A DNA stretch of 64,000 bases, from NCBI RefSeq assembly GCF_025642135.1, contig NZ_CP106793.1, positions 6,912,001-6,976,000 on the forward strand, written 5' to 3'. This DNA comes from Streptomyces cynarae (GTDB taxonomy: Bacteria > Actinomycetota > Actinomycetes > Streptomycetales > Streptomycetaceae). This document shows, piece after piece, positions 42,617 through 51,854 of this stretch. Under the pieces are notes generated by a model, which saw only the letters and a list, made by a program, of their open reading frames with translations, was not told the origin of the DNA and searched no databases. The first letter of the stretch is position 1. Every line of letters begins with the position of its first letter. The translations under genes and the position numbers were made by a program.

Positions 42617-43881
42617 CAGTTGGTCCTCCAGACGGCGATCCGCCAGCGCGACAGCCAGCCCCACAGCAGACCAGCCAGGAAGCCGGTCAGGACGAGGGCG
42701 CCGAGCAGCCACCAGCCGCGCCCCAGGCCGAAGGCGGCCACGTCGCTCGCCGTGCCGGGGCCGTCGACCACGTCGACCGTCAGCTCCAGCGGCAGCCCGG
42801 GCGTGGTCTTCACACCGGCCGCCGGGGAGAAGGAGTTGGCCACCTGGAGGCACACCGTCTCGGCGGGCGCGTCCTCGTCGTCGCTCTCGGCTTTCGGATA
42901 GCGCAGACCGGTCGACAGCACGTCCGTGCGTCCCGACCCGGTGGCCTCGCCGCGCACGATCTCCCGCCCGTGCACCGTGAGGGCCCGCAGCGTCACGCCG
43001 TAGTCGGGGTCGACCTGCCGGTCGTCGGACACGCTGACGGAGGCGCGCAGCTCCTGGCCCGGCTTCACGTCCACACGGTAGAAGCGGTGCTGCCCGAACT
43101 CCTCACGGTCGGTGTAGAGGCCGGACTTCAGCGAGGGCGCCGTCGCGCACTGGCCGGTGCCGTCGACGGCTACCGGGGTGACCGTACGGTCCGCCGTGCG
43201 GTCCACCAACTGGTTGACCTTGTCGGACAGCTGCTCCTTGTGCTGCACCGACGTGTACGTCCCGCCGGTCGCCTCCGCGATACAGCTGAGCTGCTGGTTC
43301 AGCTTGGCGTTCGGCACCAGCCCCAGGGTGTCGATGGTGAGCCCGATGCCCTTGGCGGCGATCTCCCGGGCCACCTCGCACGGGTCCAGCGGCGCGCAGG
43401 TGTCCTCGCCGTCGCTGATGAGGACGATGCGCTTGGAGCCGTTGCCGCCGTCCAGGTCGTCCGCCGCCTTCAGCAGGGCGGGGCCGATCGGCGTCCAGCC
43501 GGTGGGCTGCAGCGTCGCCACGGCGGTCTTGGCCTCGGTCCGGTTCAGCGGGCCGACCGGGTAGAGCTGCGCGGTGTCCTTGCAGCCCGTCTTGCGGTCG
43601 TCGCCCGGGTAGTTGGCGCCCAGCGTCCGGATGCCGAGCTGCACCTCCTCTGGCGTCGCCTCCAGGACCTCGTTGAAGGCCTGCTTCGCCGCGGCCATCC
43701 GCGAACCGCCGTCGATGTCCCGCGCCCGCATCGAACCGCTGACGTCGAGGACGAGATCGACCTTGGGCGCGTCCTGGGCTGTCGTCTCGTCGGCGACGGC
43801 ATCGGCCGGGACCGTGATCCCGGCCGCCAGGGCGGCGAGCAGGGCGCAGACTCCCGCCGCCAGCCGTTGTCTTGTGATCAT
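42616..43881 (-). CDS. Secreted von Willebrand factor A domain protein
   Basis: This 421-aa protein has a signal peptide (about residues 1-30) and a VWA domain at about 38-230, with the metal-ion adhesion motif DLVLDVSGSM and RIVLISDGEDTCAPLDPCEVA. A beta-rich region and a C-terminal membrane helix (GRGWWLLGALVLTGFLAGLL) with a short basic tail follow. VWA domains mediate metal-dependent protein contacts. Topology puts the domain outside the membrane. It is translationally coupled to the gene at 41816. Confidence 0.88.
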   Translation of the reverse strand: MITRQRLAAGVCALLAALAAGITVPADAVADETTAQDAPKVDLVLDVSGSMRARDIDGGSRMAAAKQAFNEVLEATPEEVQLGIRTLGANYPGDDRKTGCKDTAQLYPVGPLNRTEAKTAVATLQPTGWTPIGPALLKAADDLDGGNGSKRIVLISDGEDTCAPLDPCEVAREIAAKGIGLTIDTLGLVPNAKLNQQLSCIAEATGGTYTSVQHKEQLSDKVNQLVDRTADRTVTPVAVDGTGQCATAPSLKSGLYTDREEFGQHRFYRVDVKPGQELRASVSVSDDRQVDPDYGVTLRALTVHGREIVRGEATGSGRTDVLSTGLRYPKAESDDEDAPAETVCLQVANSFSPAAGVKTTPGLPLELTVDVVDGPGTASDVAAFGLGRGWWLLGALVLTGFLAGLLWGWLSRWRIAVWRTN

Positions 43882-43922
43882 CGGCGGATCTTATTGATCA
43901 ATGGGGCCGCGCTTCAAAACGA

Positions 43923-45470
43923 TCAAGGACCGAGCGGATCGGGCTGTGTGGAGAGCGGGTTCGGGAGCCGTGTCCACAGGTCCCCGGGCCGTTCGGGGGA
44001 CAGCCGCATCAGCGTCAACGCCTTGGTGGGCAGCGGCTCTTCGCGCAGAACCGCCAGATCGGCGGTGTCCGGTAGATCGGCGGTGTCCGGCAGATCCCGT
44101 ACGACGGCCTCCAGCGCGGCCCCCAGTGCGGGCGCCGAACCCGCCGTGGAGGCCAGCGCCCCCGCCACGAGCGAGCCGAAGAGCTTGCGGCGCAGCGTCG
44201 TCTCGTCGTCCGTGACGATCCGGTCGGCCACCTCGGGGGCCTTGACGCCGTGCCGGGCCAGCCGGGCCGGGCTCACCCGGATGTCGGCCAGGTCCCGGTA
44301 GACGAGCCGCACCGGCTCACCCGTGGGCGAGAGCACCACCAGGAGGTTCTGTCCGTGCGCCTCGAGGGCCACCCCCAGGTCGAGCATCCGCAGGCCGACG
44401 GTGAGGGCGAGCCGCGTGAACCCGGCGAGCCAGGCGGGGGAGGAGGGCAGCCCGGTGAGCGGCAGGGCGGCCACCGGGACGACCCGCTCACCGGCGGCCG
44501 TGTCCGCGTACGTCTCCGGCGGCTCCCGCAGCACGGCGGCGAGATCGGGGGAGTGGGCGCCGGCCGCGCCCAGGGTGCGGGTGACGTGCAGCAGACCGTC
44601 CGTGCGCACGGCCGTCGACTCCAGGAAGCCGGACACCGCGAGCGCCGTCTCGATCGAGGAGACCGAGATGTCCCGCACGGAGGACGTCAGCCGCGTGCTG
44701 ACCGCGGTCTTCACGTGCGGACCGCCGTCGGACAGCGCGAGGGTCCGCAGGGACATCAACGGACGAGCGACCGGACCGTCCTCGGCCGCCACACCGAGCA
44801 CGTGCGCCGTCTGCCAGGGATGGACCGGGATCAGCGCACGCTCGCCGTCCCGCAGCCACGCGGGCCACTCGCCCCGTACGAGGGCGTCACCCACGGGGGC
44901 GAGCCCGAGCCGTACCAGCGGCCGGTGCTCGGGCCCGTACGCCAGCTGCTCGACCACCGAAAAGCCGGGGCGTGAACGGCAGTTCGGGTGATAGGGGTGC
45001 CCGTCGACCACCCGCTGCTCCCACGCCCAGCTCGTCACCGGTACGGGCGCCTCATGCGGCTGGCCGGCCCGCGACAGTGCCAGCGAGGCGGTGCTGTGGC
45101 CGAGTTCGGCGGCGAAGGCGTCCCCGTGCGGCACGCCGAGTGCCGTGACCAGCGCCGCCGCGCTGTCGTGGGGCCGCCCGTCGAGCCGTACCTCGGTGAC
45201 GTACGCGGCGGTCGCGTACGGGTCCGCGGCCGGGCCGTGCAGCCGCCGCCCGTCGCCCAGGCACAGGGTGAGCCCGTCGGCCGTCCGCTCCCGGCGCGTG
45301 ATCCACGGCAGCGGCTCATGGGCCAGCGCCCGCCACAGACGCGTGAGGACGGAGGCCCGGGCGCCGGGCAGCGCCGCCGCGTAGGAGGCCGACAGATCGG
45401 GCCGCACGTCGTCCAGCTCGGCGGCGAGCGCGGCCTCTGCGGAAACCTCGGCGGGAGGGATAGGGGGCAC
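43923..45470 (-). CDS. IucA/IucC-family siderophore synthetase
   Basis: This 515-aa NRPS-independent siderophore synthetase of the IucA/IucC family joins a carboxylate to an amine or hydroxamate using ATP. Visible are GHPYHPNCRSRPGF (nucleotide-binding His), ALIPVHPWQTAHVL, KTAVSTRLTSSVRDIS and the C-terminal LEAHGQNLLVVLSPTGEPVRL with YRDLADIRVS. GTG 45470 follows GAGGAG; ATG 45527 would add 19 residues. It is divergent from a second synthetase gene that carries a frameshift. No amine decarboxylase or monooxygenase gene is nearby, so the siderophore cannot be named. Confidence 0.9.
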   Translation of the reverse strand: MPPIPPAEVSAEAALAAELDDVRPDLSASYAAALPGARASVLTRLWRALAHEPLPWITRRERTADGLTLCLGDGRRLHGPAADPYATAAYVTEVRLDGRPHDSAAALVTALGVPHGDAFAAELGHSTASLALSRAGQPHEAPVPVTSWAWEQRVVDGHPYHPNCRSRPGFSVVEQLAYGPEHRPLVRLGLAPVGDALVRGEWPAWLRDGERALIPVHPWQTAHVLGVAAEDGPVARPLMSLRTLALSDGGPHVKTAVSTRLTSSVRDISVSSIETALAVSGFLESTAVRTDGLLHVTRTLGAAGAHSPDLAAVLREPPETYADTAAGERVVPVAALPLTGLPSSPAWLAGFTRLALTVGLRMLDLGVALEAHGQNLLVVLSPTGEPVRLVYRDLADIRVSPARLARHGVKAPEVADRIVTDDETTLRRKLFGSLVAGALASTAGSAPALGAALEAVVRDLPDTADLPDTADLAVLREEPLPTKALTLMRLSPERPGDLWTRLPNPLSTQPDPLGP

Positions 45471-45500
45471 GGTCGGAGCTCCTCGGGGACGGGGCGATGC

Positions 45501-45521
45501 GTCGTGGCACGGGTCCACGAC
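45501..45521. promoter_or_regulatory. Inverted repeat between the siderophore synthetase genes
   Basis: GTCGTGG (45501-45507) and CCACGAC (45515-45521) form a perfect 7-bp inverted repeat with a 7-nt spacer, in the divergent promoter region. It does not match the TTAGGTTAGGCTAACCTAA-type iron box, so the binding protein is unknown. Confidence 0.5.
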
Positions 45522-45556
45522 AGACATACTGATCGCCAGTGCACCGTACGGAACGA

Positions 45557-47055
45557 ATGGATCGCGTGGACCCCATGCACCCCAGGGACGACGTCCCCGC
45601 GCGCGCCGACGCCCACGCGGCGGCGCCGCTGCTGAACTGCCTGCTCCGGGAGGCGGCCGAGCCCGCCGGCGAGCTGGGCGTCCACCGCCTGCGGGCCGGC
45701 GGCGGCTGCTGCGCGTGCGCGGCACACGCCGCCCGCGCGACCCCGAGGTGTACACGGGCGGCTCCTGGCATCCGCTCACCCACGCCGAGCTGGTCAAACT
45801 CACCGCCGACGAGCTGCGCCGCGCCACCGGCCTGTCCAACCCGGAACTGCCCGGCGAGATGCTCGACAGCCGGGACGCGGTGGCCGCGATCCTGGCCGCA
45901 CGCGGCCGTCTGACGGCCCCGGACGACCCGTACGTACGCTCCGAACAGTCCCTGGTCACCGGGCACCCCCACCACCCGGCCCCGAAGGCGCGAGGCGGCG
46001 GACCCGTCGCAAGCTGGCTGCCGTACGCCCCCGAGGCGTACGCCCGCTTCCCGCTCACCCTTCTGGGTGTACGCGAGGACGCGGTCGTCGAGGAGGGCGA
46101 CACGACGGCACTGGACGCGCTCGGCACCGCCCCGCCCGGCTACCGGCTGCTGCCCGCCCATCCCTGGCAGCTCGCCCTGATCGGCGCCCGCCCGGACATC
46201 GCAGAGGCGTTCGAGGACGGGCGTCTGATCCGGCTCGGCGAGACCACTCGGCCCGTGTGGCCCACGGCCGCCATCCGCACGGTGTACGCCCCCGAGAACG
46301 ACCTTTTCGTCAAGTTCAGCCTGGATGTGCGGATCACCAACGACATCCGCCGGCTGTGGCGCCACGACCTGCTCAAGCTGCGCCGCACCGACACGGCGGC
46401 GGCCGCCGCGTTCGCGGCGCACCGGGGTCCGGCGGCCTGGCTGAGCGACCGCGGCTGGCGCACGGCCGCCTTCGCCTTCGAGGAACTGGCGGTACTGGTC
46501 CGCGACGGGCTGCGCGCGCACCTGCTGCCCGGCGCCACCCCGCTGCTCGCCGCCGCCCTGGTGGAGGGGTTCGACGGCAGCCCGCTCGACGCGCTCACCG
46601 ATCCCACCGCCTGGTGGACGGCGTACCTGCGCCAGGTCGTCCCCCCGGCCCTCGAGGCGTTCGAACGGCACGGCGTCGTCCTCGAAGCGCACCTGCAGAA
46701 CACGCTGGTCGCGGTGGACGCCACGCGACTGCCCGTGCAGGCCCTGTTCCGGGACGCGGAGGGCGTGAAGCTCCTGGCGGACGTGTCCCGCGAGAAGGGC
46801 TGGGAGCGGCTGGTGTACTGCCTGGTCGTCAACAACCTCGTCGAGGTGGCCGCCCTGCTGTCCGAACGCCACCCCGGCTGGAACCCCTGGCCCGCCGCCC
46901 GGGCCGAGCTGTCCCGCCACCCCGTCCCCGAGATTCCCGCCCTGCTCGCCTCGCCCACCCTGCCCGGCAAGACCAACCTCCTGCTGCGCTGGACGGGCGC
47001 GGACGGCGCGGACGCGCGCTATCTGCCGCTGCCGAACCCGCTGGCCTCCCGCTGA
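45557..47055 (+). pseudogene. IucA/IucC-family siderophore synthetase, frameshifted
   Basis: The first 50 codons (MHPRDDVPARADAHAAAPLL, LNCLLREAAEPAGELGVHRL) are in one frame; from about 45700 the product continues in another as RLLRVRGTRRPRDPEVYTGG. The slip falls in a GGCGGCGGC run and equals one missing base. The rest is intact: TGHPHHPAPKARGG, YRLLPAHPWQLALIG, FVKFSLDVRITNDIRR and LEAHLQNTLVAVD. It is either a real inactivation or a sequence error in a GC run. An internal GTG at 45715 could restart translation without the N-terminal 60 residues. Confidence 0.8.
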
Positions 47056-47070
47056 GCGGCTCGGCCAGGC

Positions 47071-47274
47071 TCAGGAGCCTTCAGAGAGGGAGGTGCGATC
47101 CTCTGCCGCCTGGATGGCGGGGATCAGGTCTGCGGCCCGTTCGAGTTGGTCACGCTGGGAGTGCAGGTCCAAGGCGCCGAGGCGTACGACCATTCGGACG
47201 CCGGCGGCGACGTACTGCCCCAGGCGCTCGCACACCTGGTCGGCGGAGCCGGTGACGACTGGGTGACGATCGCT
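47071..47274 (-). pseudogene. C-terminal remnant of luciferase-like (F420-type) monooxygenase
   Basis: The last 67 codons resemble the C-terminus of LLM-class flavin or F420 oxidoreductases (VVTGSADQVCERLGQYVAAG, then RMVVRLGALDLHSQRDQLE). Upstream of 47274 the similarity stops and no start or barrel core is present. It is a truncated leftover at the edge of a remnant-rich stretch. Confidence 0.55.
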
Positions 47275-47383
47275 CTTGTGGCAGGGGTCCGACGATCCGA
47301 GAGGACCGGATCCGAGGAGAACCGGCTCGGCGGTGGTGCCTCCGATGTGGCGGAGCCACTTCGAACTGACCGCAGCGCGTCTC

Positions 47384-47884
47384 CTACGGCAGGGAGCGGG
47401 TGAGCCACACCAGTTCGCCGCTGTCGTCGGTCGAGACGTGGTCGCGCTGGAACCCGAGCTTTTCGAGGACGCGTAGCGATGGCGCATTCCAGGGACGCAC
47501 TGTCGACCAGAGCCGTTTCCGTCCAGTCGCGATCGCCGCGTCGAGCACCGCGGACGCCGCCTCGGTGGCATAGCCCTGTCCGTGCACGCGCCGAAACAGC
47601 TCGTAGGCGATCTCTGGCTCGTCAACGGAACCCCGACCGACCGTGAGGCCGCAATACCCGATGAAGTCACCCACATCGCGGCGTATGACGGGCAGCAGAG
47701 CAATCCCGGTCAGTGCCGACGCAGCGCGCTGATCCTCGATCATCCGCCGGTTGTCCTCGATCGACGGCATATCACCACCCCGTTCGGCGACGAGCACGCG
47801 ATGGGCGTCGATGTCGGCCTCGGTCCACGGACGCAAGCTCAGTCGAGCGGTCGCCAGTTGGAGGGGCATCGGTGAATACCGCAT
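47384..47884 (-). CDS. GNAT N-acetyltransferase (RimJ/RimL type)
   Basis: This 166-aa acetyltransferase of the RimJ/RimL group starts LATARLSLRPWTEADIDAH and has the acetyl-CoA loop FRRVHGQGYATEAASAVLDA and the NAPSLRVLEKLGFQRDHV motif. It would transfer acetyl from acetyl-CoA to an amine or protein N-terminus. ATG 47884 is the start. It appears to be the only intact gene between 47056 and 48843. Confidence 0.88.
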   Translation of the reverse strand: MRYSPMPLQLATARLSLRPWTEADIDAHRVLVAERGGDMPSIEDNRRMIEDQRAASALTGIALLPVIRRDVGDFIGYCGLTVGRGSVDEPEIAYELFRRVHGQGYATEAASAVLDAAIATGRKRLWSTVRPWNAPSLRVLEKLGFQRDHVSTDDSGELVWLTRSLP

Positions 47885-48132
47885 GGCGGCACCCTATCGA
47901 CGCCGCTCCCTGATCCGGGGCAACTGATGCCGGTCCGTCCCGGCGGCACGGTGGCGCTGATCGACAATGTCTCGGACCTCTGTCCGACACCGCCCGGAGC
48001 GGCGTGCACCTGGCCCGCGGCCCGGGGACCCGGCGCGACGTGCGGCAACTCGGCCTGGTCTGCCCGAATGCCGGGCATCGAGTCGGCACTTCCCCTGCCT
48101 TCCCGCCGACGCCCTCTTGCTGAACCCGATGA
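47885..48132. other. Non-coding or degenerate stretch
   Basis: No recognisable gene is seen between the acetyltransferase and the DUF1349 remnant. The open frames here have no family similarity I can recognise. Confidence 0.4.
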
Positions 48133-48465
48133 CGGGCAGGGGAGGATGACCTCGGCGGCACCGAAGAGCCGCACCTGGGGGCCGTGGTCACCCGCGGTGA
48201 GTCGGACTGGTCCCTGTCCCCCGTCCCCGGCTGGAACGGGCGCCAGATCACCGTACGGGCCAGCCGTGACGGAGATGCGGTGACCATCCGGGCGCGCCGC
48301 GAGGAGGAAGCCTGGCGGATGGTCCGACTGGCTCCTCTCGCACCTGACGCGGCGGCATCGGCCGGACTGTTTTGCTGTTCTCCGGAGCGAGAGGGACCGC
48401 GGGTGCGATTCACTCGATTCACCTTGGGCCCTGCCGATATTTCGCTTCACCACGTTCCAGCCTGA
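48133..48465 (+). pseudogene. DUF1349 protein, C-terminal remnant
   Basis: The frame encodes PHLGAVVTRGESDWS, then ITVRASRDGDAVTIRARREE and PDAAASAGLFCCSPEREG ending GPADISLH, which matches the C-terminal half of DUF1349 (concanavalin-A-like) proteins. An in-frame stop at 48130-48132 and the lack of the N-terminal half show it is a fragment. Confidence 0.65.
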
Positions 48466-48579
48466 GAGGGTCGTTCTCTCCGAGTGGGCGATTCGGGAGC
48501 GGATGTCCGTTTCGAAGTGAGGCTTGCGCCAGAGGGCGCTCGCCACGGTGTCGAACTTCCCGAGCCGGGAGTCATACCG

Positions 48580-48784
48580 GAAGCTGGGAGTCTGTGGTCA
48601 CGCCGGCACGATGGCTGGGGCATTCCTCCCCGGCTGTCACGCTTGGTTACTATGCTCACTTCATGCCGGAGGCCGGAAGCAACGGCGCACCGTCATTGAC
48701 GGACTGCTGGAGAGAACGGGAGACGAACGTGCCGGCCGAAACTCCCAGATTCTCCCCAGGGCTGAGCGGGGAGGTTTTCCCGGG
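48580..48784 (+). pseudogene. Tyrosine-recombinase (integrase) C-terminal remnant
   Basis: ARWLGHSSPAVTLGYYAHFM followed by PEAGS is the C-terminal end of actinobacterial phage or integrative-element integrases, with the LGHSS His box and the active-site Tyr in the YYAHF region. The frame then slips, and the usual ending continues in another frame (RRTVIDGLLERTGDERAGRN). The catalytic Arg and all upstream parts are missing. It is the scar of a lost mobile element. Confidence 0.7.
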
Positions 48785-48843
48785 TGCACCGCGTTGGAGC
48801 GTGCCATGAAATACAAGACAATCGAGCTGTGGGGCCTTTGAAG

Positions 48844-49758
48844 ATGCTGAGAGAGGTGGCCGCCACCCGCTACATCCAACCCCTGCGCTCCGGTGGCTCC
48901 GTCCCCGGAGTCGTCGAGGCCGACGACCTGGGGACGTACGTCGTGAAGTTCACCGGCTCCGCACAGGGCACCAAGGCCCTGGTCGCCGAGGTCATCGTGG
49001 GGGAGCTGGCGCGTCGGCTCGGGCTGCGCGTCCCCGAGCTGGTCCTCGCCCACTTCGATCCCGCGATCGGCGCGCACGAACCGCACCAGGAGGTGCGCGA
49101 CCTGCTGAACGCCAGCCCCGGCCTCAACCTCGGCATGGACTACCTGCCGGGCGCCCGGGACTTCACGCCCGAGGTCGCCCAGGTCTTCCCCGTCGACCCG
49201 GTGGAGGCCGGAAGGATCATCTGGCTCGACGCGCTGACCGTGAACGTGGACCGCACGGTGCACAGCTCCAACCTCATGGTCTGGCCCACCTTCGGCATCG
49301 CACCCCCGCGGCTGTGGCTGATCGACCACGGTGCCGCGCTCGTCTTCCACCACCGCTGGGACGCCTCCGCACCCGAGAAGGCCTACGACTTCCGCCACCA
49401 CGCCCTCGGCCACTTCGCCCCGGACATGCGGGCCGCGGAGGACACCCTGGCGCCGCTCGTGACCGAGGAGCTGCTGCGCGAGGTCACCGAGGAGGTACCG
49501 GACGCCTGGCTGACGGACGAGCCGGGCTTCGCGACGCCCGGCGACGTCCGTGAAGCCTACGTGGACTACCTCACGGCCCGGGTCAAGGCGTCCGAGGCAT
49601 GGCTGCCCACCGACTTCCCCACCCAGGAGGAGCGCGCCGCCGAGGAGGCCCAGCGTGCGGCGCGGACACAGCGAGGCCGGCCCGACTGGCTCAAGTGGGT
49701 CCCGGACCTGCACGGCGAACCGGCCGCGGAACAGGATTGGTCGGTGCACCTGGGATGA
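48844..49758 (+). CDS. HipA-like kinase family protein
   Basis: This 304-aa protein belongs to the HipA-family kinase-like proteins of actinobacteria. Visible are SGGSVPGVVEADDLGTYVVK (glycine loop and Lys), LDALTVNVDRTVHSSNLMVW (catalytic loop) and LWLIDHGAALVFH (metal-binding Asp). It lacks the HipB antitoxin partner and the HipA N-terminal domain, so a toxin role is doubtful. ATG 48844 is the start. It overlaps the next gene by 4 bp (ATGA). Confidence 0.8.
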   Translation: MLREVAATRYIQPLRSGGSVPGVVEADDLGTYVVKFTGSAQGTKALVAEVIVGELARRLGLRVPELVLAHFDPAIGAHEPHQEVRDLLNASPGLNLGMDYLPGARDFTPEVAQVFPVDPVEAGRIIWLDALTVNVDRTVHSSNLMVWPTFGIAPPRLWLIDHGAALVFHHRWDASAPEKAYDFRHHALGHFAPDMRAAEDTLAPLVTEELLREVTEEVPDAWLTDEPGFATPGDVREAYVDYLTARVKASEAWLPTDFPTQEERAAEEAQRAARTQRGRPDWLKWVPDLHGEPAAEQDWSVHLG

Positions 49759-50024
49759 CCCACCGTGTCCAGATCGAGTACTGCACCCGGTGCCGCTGGC
49801 TGCCCCGGGCGGCCTGGCTGGCGCAGGAACTGCTGACCACTTTCGAGGCGGAACTGACCGAGCTGTCGCTCAAGCCCGGTACCGGCGGTGTGTTCGTCGT
49901 CCGGGTGAACGACGAGGTGGTGTGGGACCGGCGGGAGCAGGGGTTCCCGGAGCCCACGGCCGTGAAGCAGCTCGTACGCGACCGAGTGGCCCCGGGCAAG
50001 CCCCTGGGCCACTCGGAGAAGTGA
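49755..50024 (+). CDS. SelT/SelW/SelH-family (Rdx) protein
   Basis: This 89-aa protein has a thioredoxin-like Rdx fold. The N-terminal redox motif is YCTRCRW (CxxC), where eukaryotic homologues have selenocysteine. TGGVFVVRVNDEVVWDRRE and FPEPTAVKQLVRD are typical of the family. It is coupled to the HipA-like gene (ATG 49755 overlaps its stop). A redox role is inferred from the fold. It converges with aceB with a 4-bp gap. Confidence 0.9.
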   Translation: MTHRVQIEYCTRCRWLPRAAWLAQELLTTFEAELTELSLKPGTGGVFVVRVNDEVVWDRREQGFPEPTAVKQLVRDRVAPGKPLGHSEK

Positions 50025-50028
50025 GACC

Positions 50029-51651
50029 TCAGCCTTCGAGCTGCTCGTAGGCCGGAAGCGTCAGGAAGTCCGCGTAGTCCTCGTCCAGCGCGACCTTCAG
50101 CAGCAGGTCGTGGGCCTGCTGCCACTTGCCGGCCGTGAAGGCCTCCTCGCCGAGCTCCGCCTCGATGTTCCGGAGTTCCTGCGCGGCGACCTCGCGGGCG
50201 AGCTCGGCGGTGACCCGCTCGCCGTTGTCGAGGACGACCCCGGCGTTGATCCACTGCCAGATCTGGGAGCGGGAGATCTCCGCGGTGGCCGCGTCCTCCA
50301 TCAGGTTGAAGATGGCGACCGCGCCGAGGCCGCGCAGCCACGCCTCGATGTAACGGATGCCGACCTGGACGGCGTTGACCAGGCCCGCGTACGTCGGCTT
50401 GGCGTCGAGGGAGTCGACGGCGATCAGATCGGCCGCCTTGACGTCGACGTCCTCGCGCAGCCGGTCCTTCTGGTTCGGCCTGTCGCCGAGGACCTTGTCG
50501 AAGGACTCCATCGCGATCGGGACCAGGTCGGGGTGGGCCACCCAGGAGCCGTCGAAGCCGTCGTTCGCCTCGCGGTCCTTGTCGGCGCGGACCTTCTCGA
50601 AGGCCACCTTGTTCACCTCGGGGTCCCTGCGGGAGGGGATGAACGCGGCCATGCCGCCGATGGCGTGCGCGCCGCGCCTGTGGCAGGTGCGGACGAGGAG
50701 TTCGGTGTACGCGCGCATGAACGGGGCCGTCATCGTGACGGCGTTGCGGTCCGGCAGGACGAACTTCGCTCCGCCGTCACGGAAGTTCTTCACGATGGAG
50801 AACAGGTAGTCCCAGCGGCCCGCGTTCAACCCGGAGGCGTGGTCGCGGAGTTCGTAGAGGATCTCCTCCATCTCGTACGCCGCCGTGATCGTCTCGATCA
50901 GGACCGTGGCGCGGATGGTGCCCTGCGGGATGCCGACGTGGTCCTGGGCGAAGACGAAGACGTCGTTCCAGAGGCGGGCCTCCAGGTGCGACTCGGTCTT
51001 CGGGAGGTAGAAGTACGGGCCCTTGCCGAGGTCGAGCAGCCGCTGGGCGTTGTGGAAGAAGTACAGGCCGAAGTCGACGAAGGCGCCCGGGACCGGCTGT
51101 CCGTCGACCTGGAGGTGACGCTCGTTCAGGTGCCAGCCGCGCGGGCGCATGACGACCGTCGCCAGCTCCTCGTTCGGGCGCAGGGCGTACGACTTGCCGG
51201 TCGCCGGGTCGGTGAAGTCGATGCTGCGGGTGTAGGCGTCGATCAGGTTGAGCTGGCCGAGGACCACGTTCTCCCAGGTGGGCGCGGAAGCGTCCTCGAA
51301 GTCCGCGAGCCACACCCTGGCGCCCGAGTTGAGGGCGTTGATGGTCATCTTGCGGTCGGTGGGGCCGGTGATCTCGACCCGGCGGTCGTCGAGGGCTTCG
51401 GGCGCGGGCGCCACCCTCCAGCTGTCGTCCGCGCGGATCGCGGCGGTCTCGGGCAGGAAGTCCAGCGTGGAGGTGCGGGCGATCTCGGCGCGGCGCTCCG
51501 CGCGACGGGCCAGCAGCTCGTCGCGGCGCGGCGTGAACCGCCGGTGCAGCTCGGCCACGAAGGCGAGCGCCGCGTCGGTGAGGACCTCCTCCTGCCGGGG
51601 CAGGGGCTCGGCGTCGACGATGGCCGCCGGGGACGGCGCTGGTGCGGACAT
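50029..51651 (-). CDS. aceB: Malate synthase A
   Basis: This 540-aa enzyme condenses glyoxylate and acetyl-CoA to malate. Active-site segments of the A-form are [14 protein letters not shown] (Arg), [20 protein letters not shown] (Glu), [11 protein letters not shown] (Asp) and the C-terminal catalytic loop near [22 protein letters not shown] (shown only as [15 protein letters not shown]). Length fits. ATG 51651 is the start. No isocitrate lyase is nearby; instead, AllR-type operators upstream and the allantoin genes 2 kb away show it serves glyoxylate made from purines. Confidence 0.96.
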   Translation of the reverse strand: MSAPAPSPAAIVDAEPLPRQEEVLTDAALAFVAELHRRFTPRRDELLARRAERRAEIARTSTLDFLPETAAIRADDSWRVAPAPEALDDRRVEITGPTDRKMTINALNSGARVWLADFEDASAPTWENVVLGQLNLIDAYTRSIDFTDPATGKSYALRPNEELATVVMRPRGWHLNERHLQVDGQPVPGAFVDFGLYFFHNAQRLLDLGKGPYFYLPKTESHLEARLWNDVFVFAQDHVGIPQGTIRATVLIETITAAYEMEEILYELRDHASGLNAGRWDYLFSIVKNFRDGGAKFVLPDRNAVTMTAPFMRAYTELLVRTCHRRGAHAIGGMAAFIPSRRDPEVNKVAFEKVRADKDREANDGFDGSWVAHPDLVPIAMESFDKVLGDRPNQKDRLREDVDVKAADLIAVDSLDAKPTYAGLVNAVQVGIRYIEAWLRGLGAVAIFNLMEDAATAEISRSQIWQWINAGVVLDNGERVTAELAREVAAQELRNIEAELGEEAFTAGKWQQAHDLLLKVALDEDYADFLTLPAYEQLEG

Positions 51652-51752
51652 GAGGCTGTCACTTCCTTCGGCGAGCTGGCATGAAGGCGTTGCGGCACCG
51701 CGTGCCAGGGGCCCCGTACGCGGTCGGCGGCGCCTGGGGAGCGGTCGAGCGC

Positions 51753-51805
51753 TTCTGATCAGTGGATACTAGTTTCCTCATGGTGGAAGTTCAATGGTTT
51801 GTTGA
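51753..51805. promoter_or_regulatory. AllR-type operator pair and second palindrome upstream of aceB
   Basis: TTCTGATCAGTGGAT (51753-51767) and TTCCTCATGGTGGAA (51774-51788) start 21 bp apart, as at hyi and allR. TCAATGGTTTGTTGA follows at 51791-51805; its reverse complement, TCAACAAACCATTGA, matches the palindromes at uraD and allB. Confidence 0.65.
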
Positions 51806-51854
51806 TGTCGAGATTCTCCGGGTCGAGGCAAGGTGGCGCTCGGTGCCACTCCGC

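Noticed and set aside
45471..45556. Iron box (DmdR/IdeR) between the siderophore synthetase genes
   Set aside because: I looked for a TTAGGTTAGGCTAACCTAA-like site and found none; only an unrelated 7-bp inverted repeat is present.
48844..49758. HipAB toxin-antitoxin system
   Set aside because: No HipB-type helix-turn-helix gene adjoins the kinase, and the N-terminal HipA subdomain is not seen.
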